From: Bacteroidales bacterium
GTDB taxonomy: Bacteria > Bacteroidota > Bacteroidia > Bacteroidales > Bacteroidaceae
Length of the DNA: 22,129 nt
Reading direction: 5' to 3'
Assembly (NCBI GenBank): GCA_004552195.1
Contig: SFPC01000021.1
Coordinates: 1 to 22,129 of the forward strand
Under the pieces are notes generated by a model. The model saw only the letters and a list, made by a program, of their open reading frames with translations, ran no database searches and was not told where the DNA came from. Every line of letters begins with the position of its first letter. Position 1 is the stretch's first letter. The position numbers were made by a program, and so were the translations under genes. Below are positions 15,608 to 22,034 of this stretch, piece after piece.

Positions 15608-15898
15608 GTATAAGCTGGCGGCAAGATGGCCGGAGCTGTCACTCCTTTGCTTTCCCGGGGTCGTTCCTCGTTTATTTCAAGGCATTCAAGAGCTTGTCAA
15701 AATCAGACAGGAAGATCTGGCGACGTTCCTCATTTTATAATGTATAATTTATAATTAGGTCTGGCGACCATCATACAGGACGATGCAGGACCGCCGACTT
15801 CATGGGCTCAGGCTTCATTATAAATTGTAAATTATAAATTATAAATTGATGAACGGCTTCATTATACATTGTCTTGTCGGTGTAAGTATTGGCCTTTG
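15608..15898. other. Non-coding convergent gap between the tRNA genes and the TonB receptor
   Basis: This gap lies between the terminator of the plus-strand tRNA unit and the 3' end of the minus-strand receptor gene. Its right half is the AT-rich repeat at 15735-15871. The left half (15608-15734) has no supported gene. A 20-codon minus-strand open stretch ending at about 15679 has no start codon and is not called. Confidence 0.6.
15735..15871. repeat. AT-rich palindromic intergenic repeat, copy 2 (diverged)
   Basis: TTATAATGTATAATTTATAA (15735-15754) is roughly repeated in inversion by the TATAAATT-rich run at 15815-15848 and by ATTATACATT at 15861-15870. The loop holds GGTCTGGCGACC (15758-15769), comparable to GGTCTACGACC in the copy at 20519. 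GGCTTCATTATA occurs twice, at 15811 and 15855, showing internal duplication. It lies just past the receptor stop codon. Confidence 0.6.
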
Positions 15899-17944
15899 TT
15901 ATTTGATGATGCCATCCTCCGTGTCCTTCAGGTGGATAGTCTTGTCGGCCGTCTGTCGCTTTTTCCCTTTACTCAGTTTCCAGGAAATGTTGAGAATAAG
16001 CCGGTTGCCCAGATCGCGGTTGTAGTCGGTAGTGAGTTTGTGCAGGTTGCAGTTGAACACCTCGCCGCTCGATGTCTTGAGATTCCGGACAAATGGGTTG
16101 TGCCACAGCAACGATACCTGCCAGCCTTTGTGGGTATAGGAGGCGGTGAATGACGTGACGGCACTGCTGTTGCCTTTGGCCTCACCTTCAAACCACCGAC
16201 TGCCGCTGTCTGTGTAAGCCTGTAAGGAAAACGGACCGAGGTAGGCGGTCAGGCTGCCGGCATAGAAGCCCGACGTATAGCAGTGGGTGTAGTCATGGCC
16301 GTAGTTGAAGCATCGCTGCATGCCACCGTAGGCCGCCACCTGCAGCTTCTCTGGCAGCAGCCAATAGGCGGCATAGGCCATGAGGTGCAGCAGGTCAATC
16401 TCTTTTTGGTTCGTCTGGGTGTAACGAAACTGGTTGTCGGCCGTGCGCTCATACAGTGCCATGTTGGGCTTGAGGCATTGCTTGAAATACACCCGCACTG
16501 AAGTTTGCCAACGCGAAGTGTTATGGCTCAGCCCGAGCGTGTGCTCCAAATCGTGCGACGGCTTCAGGTCGGGATTGCCCACGGTCGATTCCATGCTGTT
16601 GGTGCGGATGACCGCCTCGCTGGTCATGGCTATGCGCGAAGCCCTGTCCTGCATTTGGAAGGAATAGCGCACTTGGGCGGTGGGCGTGATGTGGCAGGCC
16701 AGTGTCAGTTTGGGACGGAAGGAGTGGAAGTCGTAGTGATGTCCGTTTTGGCGGTAGTGCAGGCGTTTGTAGCCCGTACCCAGCACGTAGCGCAAGCCCT
16801 TGAAGGCACCTTTGATTTCGCCGAAGGCATACAGGTCATTCTGAGACGTGCGCGTCAATGCCGAGGCATCCCCTCCGTATTCGTTGCGCGTCCGTTTGTA
16901 CCGGAAGTTCAGCCCCGCCGAGAGGGTGAAAGCTTCCAGCCGGTTTTCATAGACTGCCTCGGACAGCAGGGAAGCAGTTTGGCCGTTCACGTCGTAGTGG
17001 TAGACGGTGGCTTTGTTGTCGTAGTGACCGGATTGGGTCTTGATATAGGTGCCGACCGCATTGGCGGTGAGCGACTGGCGCGGAGTGAGCTGGCGGAAAA
17101 GGTAGAGGTCAACGACGGGCGTACGGAAGCGGCTGCTGTCGCGACTGGTTGACACATAATTTCGGGTACCGTCGGTGATGGCGGTGAGGCGGTTGTTGTG
17201 GGGCGTGTTGCCCAGCGTGCCGCTCAGTGCTGCTTGGAAAACAAAGGCGGTGGAGTCTGTCAGGTTGTAGGCCACCCGCATGTTGTGTTGCCGCGACTGG
17301 CTGAGCGACTCCATGTCGTCCCGCTTTATGGTGTAGACCGTGCCGTCGGTCAGGGTGTAGTCGGCTGTCTGGTTCGACAGAGCCCCTTCTGAGCGGTTTC
17401 CGCTGAAACCGTACGACGCCGATAACTCGCTCCTGCCCATCCATCCCTTGCCAAACACGGTGCCGTTGCCCTGCTGCGATGTGGCGCAGGCCGACAGGTC
17501 GGTGCCTATAGTATAGCCGCTATATCTCCGGCGGGCAACGATGTGGATGACATAGGCCGTGCCGTCGGCGTAGCGCAATCCAGGTGTGTCGACATACTCG
17601 ATTTTGCTCACAAGCTGCGGGTCGAGCATCAGCAGCTCATGGATGCCCGCCTGAATGCCGTTGATTTTCACTACCACGTCGCCCCGGTTGTCGGCAGCCT
17701 GTACGGTGTGCTGCACAGGGTCAATGCGCAGGTTGGGCAGCGACAGTTTTTGCAGCAGCGTGTAACCGTTGGTCGAAGCCTGCTTTTGCGCTTCAGTGGG
17801 ATAAACGGTCATGCCGTCGGCCTTGCTGACCACCTTGGCCCCCGTTACCGAGGCTTCGCCCAGCGCGACGGCCGTTTCCTCATCCTGTGCGTAGCCGTTG
17901 AGGAAGGAAAGGAGAAGAACGAAGAGTGAGAGCGTTTGTTTCAT
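15899..17944 (-). CDS. TonB-dependent outer-membrane receptor (outer-membrane beta-barrel family)
   Basis: The ~681-aa product should form a gated outer-membrane barrel for uptake of a scarce ligand, energised by TonB. A signal peptide (MKQTLSLFVLLLSFLNGYAQ) precedes a plug-like domain (about 25-150) with NGYTLLQKLSLPNLRID, KINGIQAG and SKIEYVDTPGLRYADGTAYVI. The remainder is barrel, with alternating strands and NPDLKPSHDLEHTLGLSH, the usual receptor motif preceding the late strands. The N-terminal carboxypeptidase-regulatory-like domain common in SusC-type proteins is absent, and no SusD gene is adjacent, so a SusC role is unlikely. The promoter at 17972 excludes the ORF start at 18019. In-frame ATGs at 17956, 17950 and 17944 all fit, and 17944 gives the cleanest signal peptide. 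The winged-helix regulator gene lies directly upstream with an operator-like repeat between. The ligand is unknown. Confidence 0.87.
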   Translation of the reverse strand: MKQTLSLFVLLLSFLNGYAQDEETAVALGEASVTGAKVVSKADGMTVYPTEAQKQASTNGYTLLQKLSLPNLRIDPVQHTVQAADNRGDVVVKINGIQAGIHELLMLDPQLVSKIEYVDTPGLRYADGTAYVIHIVARRRYSGYTIGTDLSACATSQQGNGTVFGKGWMGRSELSASYGFSGNRSEGALSNQTADYTLTDGTVYTIKRDDMESLSQSRQHNMRVAYNLTDSTAFVFQAALSGTLGNTPHNNRLTAITDGTRNYVSTSRDSSRFRTPVVDLYLFRQLTPRQSLTANAVGTYIKTQSGHYDNKATVYHYDVNGQTASLLSEAVYENRLEAFTLSAGLNFRYKRTRNEYGGDASALTRTSQNDLYAFGEIKGAFKGLRYVLGTGYKRLHYRQNGHHYDFHSFRPKLTLACHITPTAQVRYSFQMQDRASRIAMTSEAVIRTNSMESTVGNPDLKPSHDLEHTLGLSHNTSRWQTSVRVYFKQCLKPNMALYERTADNQFRYTQTNQKEIDLLHLMAYAAYWLLPEKLQVAAYGGMQRCFNYGHDYTHCYTSGFYAGSLTAYLGPFSLQAYTDSGSRWFEGEAKGNSSAVTSFTASYTHKGWQVSLLWHNPFVRNLKTSSGEVFNCNLHKLTTDYNRDLGNRLILNISWKLSKGKKRQTADKTIHLKDTEDGIIK

Positions 17945-17971
17945 TTGCATCGCCATGTTGGTTGACCGCTG

Positions 17972-18002
17972 CAAAAGTAGAAACGCGACAGGGAGATGCC
18001 AG
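17972..18002 (-). promoter_or_regulatory. Promoter of the TonB-dependent receptor gene
   Basis: On the minus strand TACTTTTG (17979-17972) is preceded after 20 bp by CTG (18002-18000), a near match to the -33 TTG. Transcription near 17965 leaves only about 10-20 nt of leader. The weak -33 element is what one expects of an activator-dependent promoter. Confidence 0.7.
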
Positions 18003-18013
18003 CGTTTCCACAC

Positions 18014-18041
18014 TGACATCTCCCTGACATTTGTCTGACAT
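18014..18041. promoter_or_regulatory. Triple 11-bp-spaced direct repeat, likely winged-helix regulator operator
   Basis: TGACAT occurs at 18014-18019, 18025-18030 and 18036-18041, exactly 11 bp apart; the last two units are followed by TTGTC, giving two perfect TGACATTTGTC copies. The block sits 12 bp upstream of the receptor's -33 element and 8 bp past the regulator's stop codon. Direct repeats at one-helical-turn spacing are the typical binding sites of PhoB/OmpR-type winged-helix proteins, and such a regulator is encoded next door. Confidence 0.65.
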
Positions 18042-18049
18042 TTGTCAAA

Positions 18050-18745
18050 CTACTTGATTCTCAAAGAATAGCTCCGCCCTCTGTCCGACTCTATCCTCAA
18101 CTGACTGTTTGCCTCAATGACAGGTTTGATACGCTTGACCAGCGTGTAGAGCGTGGCGCTCGCATCGGGTTTTCCTGGCCACAGGCGGCTGCAAATCTCC
18201 TGTTTCGACAGGGTGTGCCCTTCGGCATTCATAAACATCTCCAGCAGCGTGTGCTGCATCGGTGTAAGCACCATCGGGACGCCCTCAGAGGTAGTGAAGC
18301 GGTCATTCGCATACACTATTCCGCCGTAGCACACGCCCTGCGGTGCCAGCACTGGCCTGCGCCGCATGTACCAGAAGCTTCCCGCCATCCACAGCAGGCC
18401 GACAAACAGGAGCGAGCCAGAAGCCCGCTGGTCCGACAGCCGCCACACCGTAGCGAAGCTGCAGTTGGCCTGTGCCACCATCTCGGTGGCCAACCTGCCC
18501 CTCCGGCGCACAGTCCGCAGGGCTATACCCGCCGTGTCCTTCAGTTCGCTGATGGTCAGGCAGTTGCGGTAGCAGCGGATGGTGTCGGCACTGACTGCTT
18601 CGCAAGGCATTTTCGCCAAAGTCTGGCGCAATGCCTGGTTCACGTCGGCTTCAATCCGGGCCTTGGCGCGGTGGTAACTGCACAGGGAGGAGCACAGGGC
18701 CGAGGCCATGATGAAGAGAAATGCAATGAGGAGAAGCTTTTTCAT
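18050..18745 (-). CDS. Membrane-anchored winged-helix transcriptional regulator (OmpR/ToxR-type DNA-binding domain)
   Basis: The 231-aa protein has a membrane segment at 3-22, a short extracytoplasmic domain (about 23-108), a second membrane segment at 111-127 followed by positive charges (RRR), and a C-terminal cytoplasmic winged helix (about 156-231). The last part reads VLTPMQHTLLEMFMNAEG, LSKQEICSRLWPG and TLYTLVKRIKPVIE, ending with the wing DRGRSYSLRI, the layout of the Trans_reg_C domain. There is no receiver domain, so it is a one-component sensor-regulator like ToxR or CadC but with the DNA-binding domain at the C-terminus. Cysteines 48, 58, 62 and 95 in or near the sensor domain could form disulfides. 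The receptor gene follows, with an 11-bp-spaced operator-like repeat in the gap, so it probably activates receptor transcription. Its own promoter is not evident. Confidence 0.85.
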   Translation of the reverse strand: MKKLLLIAFLFIMASALCSSLCSYHRAKARIEADVNQALRQTLAKMPCEAVSADTIRCYRNCLTISELKDTAGIALRTVRRRGRLATEMVAQANCSFATVWRLSDQRASGSLLFVGLLWMAGSFWYMRRRPVLAPQGVCYGGIVYANDRFTTSEGVPMVLTPMQHTLLEMFMNAEGHTLSKQEICSRLWPGKPDASATLYTLVKRIKPVIEANSQLRIESDRGRSYSLRIK

Positions 18746-18770
18746 GGACTTAAGGAAGAGATATATGAGG

Positions 18771-18872
18771 TAATGAATAATTATTTAATGAAAGATTGTG
18801 CAAGGTGAGTGCAATCAAGTTTACTTGAATTGCCGAGCCGCAGCCAATCTTTCATTAAATAATTATTCATTA
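18771..18872. repeat. AT-rich palindromic intergenic repeat, copy 3
   Basis: The 28 bases at 18771-18798 (beginning TAATGAATAATTATTTAATG) are repeated in perfect inversion at 18845-18872. The 46-bp loop carries a nested palindrome, GCAATCAAGTTTACTTGAAT (from 18811) closing with TGC. The right arm supplies the stop codon (TAA, 18865-18863) and the two preceding codons of the lipoprotein gene. The left edge lies 25 bp upstream of the regulator's start codon. Confidence 0.85.
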
Positions 18873-19243
18873 TCCACGTCGCTTACCGTGAAATACAGCG
18901 TGTCGCCATAGGACGTGCCCATGCCGTTTTGGGCGTAGGCCACGGCGAAGTAGCGGCCTGCTCCCAACGAGTCGGTTTCGGCGGAGAAGGAGGGTAGGGG
19001 TTCGGCAGCCTGGACCTCGGCGCGCAGCGTGTCGTTGCCATACTTGAAACCGCAGGCTTTGAGCGAACTGTTGGGCGAGGCGGTAACCAGACCGGTGAGC
19101 GTGGCGCGTGGTCCTTCGGCCACGGCACTCAGGGTTTGCACCGTAGGGGGAAAGGGTTGTTCGCCGCTGCGGTCCTCGCCACATGAGGCGGTGAGGACGG
19201 ACACGAGGGTGGTGAGTAGGAGGATGGGGAGGAGTTTTCTCAT
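18863..19243 (-). CDS. Small lipoprotein with an FN3-like domain
   Basis: The 126-aa product starts MRKLLPILLLTTLVSVLTASCGED, a lipoprotein signal with the lipobox ending TAS-C at residue 21, so it should be lipid-anchored in the envelope. Negatively charged residues right after the cysteine (ED) are compatible with surface export in Bacteroidetes. The mature part (about 40-120) reads VAEGPRATLTGLVTASPNSS, CGFKYG and NGMGTSYGDTLYFTV, a pattern seen in the FN3-like repeats of Bacteroidetes lipoproteins. Its ATG overlaps the tilS stop as ATGA (19243-19240), implying translational coupling. The longest ORF begins at 19327 inside tilS and is rejected. The last codons and stop come from the palindromic repeat at 18771-18872, so the C-terminus may have been altered by that element. 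Function unknown. Confidence 0.8.
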   Translation of the reverse strand: MRKLLPILLLTTLVSVLTASCGEDRSGEQPFPPTVQTLSAVAEGPRATLTGLVTASPNSSLKACGFKYGNDTLRAEVQAAEPLPSFSAETDSLGAGRYFAVAYAQNGMGTSYGDTLYFTVSDVDNE

Positions 19244-20514
19244 TGGCTTTCGAGTGTTATGAGGAGTATGTGTTGCGTGGTGGGGGTGACGGCTGCGCGG
19301 TGGGCGATGCGCTCTCCCGCAAGCCACAGGATACCTTGGGAGTCTGCCACCACCCGGGCTTCCATTTTCTCTGTTCGGGAACGGTGGCGGTTGGTGAGGT
19401 ACTGGTTGACCGTTTGGCTGCCTTGCATCCCTAAGGGGCGGAACCGTTCACCGGGCAATGGGGCGCGCCATTCCAAGGGGAGGCTGAGGCTGTCGGCATC
19501 GAGGCAGGCTATGTGGCTGTCGCGGGGGATAGCGTCCAGCGCGTGGCGCGGCAGACGTTGCAGGTGCAGGCGGTGGCCTCCGTTGAGCAAGACCGTTCCG
19601 CCGTTTTCGGGCAGCCGCAGGGGAGCGGTGGTTGCCGGGGGCGTTGGAGTGAGTTGCAGCGCGTCGGCTGTGCGGGTCAGGAGCCAGCCTTCAGTCTGGA
19701 GCAGTGCGCCGGTGCGCATTTGCAACGCCTCATCAAACTGTGCTGCCGTGAAACCGTAGGGACTGAGCCATTCGTGGAGCAGGGTGCGCGGTGCGGGGGC
19801 TTGGAGCAGGCCGTCCTGTGGGATGTTGAAGCCTTTACCTTCGCTCCGGGGAATCACCAAATGATTGCGCAGCGTTTCCAATCCCAAGCGGTAGATGGTT
19901 TCGGCCTCAGCAAGCCGGTCGGCAGTTTCGCACAGTGTTTCCACCACGCGCGGATTGAGCTGCCGCAGCAGGGGGATGACCTCGTGGCGGACGAGGTTGC
20001 GCTTGTAACGGGTGTCGGCGTTGGTGCTGTCTGTGACGTAGGTCTGGTTCTTCTCGCGGAGGTATTGCAGGATTTCCGTTTTCGACCATTGCAGCAGGGG
20101 GCGCACCACGCCGGCAACTGTTTGTCGCTGCATACCGGTGAGGCCGTGGAGCCCGCTGCCGCGCACAAGGTTGAGCAGTAGGGTTTCGGCCTGGTCGTCT
20201 CGGTGGTGAGCCACGGCAATACCATCGTAATGGTGGGTGCGGCAAAGTTCGGCGAACCACTCGTAGCGCAGCCGCCGTGCGGCCATCTCAATGCTCTCGC
20301 CGGTGCGGGCTGCTTCGGTGCGGGTGTCGAAGTGTTTCACGTGGAGGGGCACGCCGCGTTCCCGGCAGAGTCGGCGCACGAAGGCTTCGTCGCGGTCGCT
20401 CTCGTCGCCGCGCAGCCGGAAGTTGCAATGGGCTGCCGCCTCCACCCGGCCTTTTTCGAGCATTAGCAGGAGAAGGGCCACGGAGTCGGCACCGCCGCTA
20501 AGGGCAATGAGCAT
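19240..20514 (-). CDS. tilS: tRNA(Ile)-lysidine synthetase TilS
   Basis: The 424-aa enzyme adds lysine to C34 of tRNA-Ile(CAU) using ATP, allowing AUA decoding; it is usually essential. The PP-loop ATP motif SGGADS is at residues 6-11. It is followed by HCNFRLRGDESDRDEAFVRR, AARRLRYEWF, VAHHRDDQAETLLLNLVRGS (with the HxxDDQ motif), STNADTRYKRNLVRHEVIP and the C-terminal domain with PGERFRPLGMQGSQTVNQYL. It begins MLIALSGGADS, whereas TilS proteins normally have some 15-25 residues before this strand. An in-frame stop 18 bp upstream allows no longer reading, and the upstream DNA is the palindromic repeat at 20519-20598. The 5' end therefore seems trimmed by that element, but the catalytic core is complete. 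It is probably transcribed with the radical SAM gene upstream and the lipoprotein downstream. Confidence 0.93.
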   Translation of the reverse strand: MLIALSGGADSVALLLLMLEKGRVEAAAHCNFRLRGDESDRDEAFVRRLCRERGVPLHVKHFDTRTEAARTGESIEMAARRLRYEWFAELCRTHHYDGIAVAHHRDDQAETLLLNLVRGSGLHGLTGMQRQTVAGVVRPLLQWSKTEILQYLREKNQTYVTDSTNADTRYKRNLVRHEVIPLLRQLNPRVVETLCETADRLAEAETIYRLGLETLRNHLVIPRSEGKGFNIPQDGLLQAPAPRTLLHEWLSPYGFTAAQFDEALQMRTGALLQTEGWLLTRTADALQLTPTPPATTAPLRLPENGGTVLLNGGHRLHLQRLPRHALDAIPRDSHIACLDADSLSLPLEWRAPLPGERFRPLGMQGSQTVNQYLTNRHRSRTEKMEARVVADSQGILWLAGERIAHRAAVTPTTQHILLITLESQ

Positions 20515-20518
20515 GAGG

Positions 20519-20598
20519 TAATGAATAGTTGTTTAATGAATAATTAGGTCTACGACCATGAGGTAATGAATAATTATTCATTAAACAATTATTCATTA
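20519..20598. repeat. AT-rich palindromic intergenic repeat, copy 4
   Basis: The 28-bp arms at 20519-20546 and 20571-20598 are inverted copies with one mismatch. The 24-bp loop contains GGTC-TAC-GACC (20547-20557) and a second copy of the left-edge sequence ATGAGGTAATGAAT (20559-20572; first at 20513-20526; also 18766-18779 in copy 3). The repeat fills the gap between the radical SAM stop (20608) and the tilS start (20514). Confidence 0.85.
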
Positions 20599-20607
20599 CA
20601 TCTTTTT

Positions 20608-21414
20608 TCAGTACGCCACTTCCACCTCTATTCCTGTCTGTCGCACCTTTTCGGCAATGGCGTCGAGCTCTTCGGGCGTAGCCTTCTGCAGGTTAGGAGA
20701 CGGAGTGGCTCGGTCGATGGTGTAGACCATCACGCGCTCGGGTGCAATGCGCCGGAGGGCTTCTATCCAGGGTAGCACGTAGGCATCGGTCGTGTTGTCC
20801 ACGCTCTGCCCGCCGTGTTCCCCTTTCATGAACATGGTTTGCACAATGACGTGCCCCTTGAAGGCGCAGAGGGCATCAATGATGGCCTGCACGTCGTAGC
20901 GTCCCGTGGGGCGGTCAACGAGGCGGATATAGTCGGGCGAAACAGTGTCGAGTTTGAGGATGTTGTTGTCCACGCGGCTGAGAGCCCGGTGTACCTCGGG
21001 TCGCAGGGTCATCGTAGCGTTGCTCAACACGCTGACCTTGGCCTTGGGGAAGTATTGATCGCGCAGTAGCAGGGTATCATCAATAATGCCGGCGAAGTCG
21101 GGGTGCGCTGCCGGCTCGCCGTTGCCGGCAAAGGTGAGCACGTCGGGTCGCGTGCCTTCTTCCAGCATCCGGCGCAGCTGCCCGGCCAGGGCGTCGGCCA
21201 CCTCCTGGCGCGTGGGGCGGGGGAGTCGTGGGCGGTGGTCGGCGTTGAATCCGCACTCGCAGTAGATGCAGTCGAAAGTGCAGACTTTTCCGTCGGCGGG
21301 CATCAGGTTAATGCCGAGCGAAACGCCGAGGCGGCGGCTGTGGATGGGACCGAAGATGGGCGAGGGGAAGACGATGCCCTTATGACCCTTGTTTTCAGGA
21401 TAACCGTTTGGCAT
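20608..21414 (-). CDS. Radical SAM protein
   Basis: The 268-aa product has the [4Fe-4S]/SAM-binding motif CTFDCIYCECG, with C45, C49 and C52 spaced CxxxCxxC. It is preceded by FGPIHSRRLGVSLGINLMP and followed by VLTFAGNGEPAAHPDFAGII, the GNGEP-type motif of this superfamily, and ILKLDTVSPDYIRLVDRP. Upstream Fe-S oxidoreductases of this small type (COG0731-like) lack an extra C-terminal cluster domain, and their substrate is generally unknown. The start at 21414 (MPNGYPENKG) is chosen because upstream in-frame codons run through the rplS terminator. It follows rplS after 94 bp, with a terminator between, and precedes tilS. A role in tRNA modification would fit the tilS neighbourhood but is only a guess. 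Confidence 0.88.
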   Translation of the reverse strand: MPNGYPENKGHKGIVFPSPIFGPIHSRRLGVSLGINLMPADGKVCTFDCIYCECGFNADHRPRLPRPTRQEVADALAGQLRRMLEEGTRPDVLTFAGNGEPAAHPDFAGIIDDTLLLRDQYFPKAKVSVLSNATMTLRPEVHRALSRVDNNILKLDTVSPDYIRLVDRPTGRYDVQAIIDALCAFKGHVIVQTMFMKGEHGGQSVDNTTDAYVLPWIEALRRIAPERVMVYTIDRATPSPNLQKATPEELDAIAEKVRQTGIEVEVAY

Positions 21415-21441
21415 GGCGTAGGGATGAATTGTTGTTAAAGC

Positions 21442-21480
21442 AAAAAAGAGACTTTCACACTCAGGTGATTGCCTCTTTTT
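21442..21480 (-). terminator. Rho-independent terminator after rplS
   Basis: Reading the minus strand, AAAAAGAG (21480-21473) pairs with CTCTTTTT (21450-21443), with a partly paired interior (CAC/GTG), and ends in a T-run to 21442. It lies 29 bp past the rplS stop. Some read-through is needed if the radical SAM gene has no promoter of its own. Confidence 0.7.
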
Positions 21481-21508
21481 ATTCCGGATCTTGTGGAAAA
21501 TCCAGCAA

Positions 21509-21874
21509 TTAGTCGTTCTTGACAGCAGTGCGCTTTTCCTTGATACGTGCCTTCTTGCCGGTGAGGGCACGGAGGTAGTACAGTTTTGCGCGGCGCACTT
21601 TACCTACCTTGTTCACCTCGATGCTCTCGATGTTGGGCGATTCGAGGGGGAAGATACGCTCTACGCCGACAGAGCCGGACATTTTGCGTACGGTAAAACG
21701 CTTCTTCTCCTGATGACCATTGATTTTGATGACAACACCGCGATACAACTGGATACGCTCTTTGTTGCCTTCGACGATTTTGTATGCCACAGTAATCGTA
21801 TCACCAGCCTTGAACTTGGGGTGTTGCTTACCGGTGGCAAAAGCTTCTTCAGCAATTTTAATTAAATCTGCCAT
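21509..21874 (-). CDS. rplS: 50S ribosomal protein L19
   Basis: The 121-aa product reads [20 protein letters not shown], then [58 protein letters not shown] and [20 protein letters not shown], which is unmistakably bL19, a large-subunit protein at the interface with the 30S subunit. Length is normal for the phylum. The longer ORF start at 21940 is rejected because the first 22 residues are unlike L19 and the promoter at 21970 provides a ~90-nt leader. Here rplS is monocistronic or loosely linked to the radical SAM gene, and the usual trmD/rimM neighbours are absent. Confidence 0.98.
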   Translation of the reverse strand: MADLIKIAEEAFATGKQHPKFKAGDTITVAYKIVEGNKERIQLYRGVVIKINGHQEKKRFTVRKMSGSVGVERIFPLESPNIESIEVNKVGKVRRAKLYYLRALTGKKARIKEKRTAVKND

Positions 21875-21914
21875 TTTCTTGAATGGATAATTAAAGTAAT
21901 TGTTGTCCGTCCCA

Positions 21915-21930
21915 CCCCGGCATAACGGGG
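21915..21930 (-). promoter_or_regulatory. Small GC hairpin in the rplS leader
   Basis: CCCCG (21930-21926 on the minus strand) and CGGGG (21919-21915) form a 5-bp stem with a 6-nt loop about 40 nt before the rplS start codon. Ribosomal protein leaders often carry autoregulatory structures. This hairpin is too small to assign to a known class. Confidence 0.3.
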
Positions 21931-21969
21931 AACTCTGCATCCCGAAAGCGGCCGAGGGGAAAAGCGGTG

Positions 21970-22000
21970 CAAAAGTAGGCCATTTTCACTTACCAGCCAA
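21970..22000 (-). promoter_or_regulatory. Promoter of rplS
   Basis: On the minus strand TTG (22000-21998), a 20-bp spacer and TACTTTTG (21977-21970) match the Bacteroidetes consensus. Transcription would start near 21964. Confidence 0.8.
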
Positions 22001-22034
22001 GGAAGCGCAAGGAAAAGTGCTGTTTTTTCGCAAT

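Noticed and set aside
15084..15642. Open frames in both directions over the tRNA genes
   Set aside because: They translate tRNA sequence twice (repeated PDSNQERQDQ and PGLEPGKAGP peptides) and are artefacts.
15625..15740. Short minus-strand coding remnant ending ...DKLLNALK
   Set aside because: Only about 20 codons, bounded by a stop and without a start. Could be chance.
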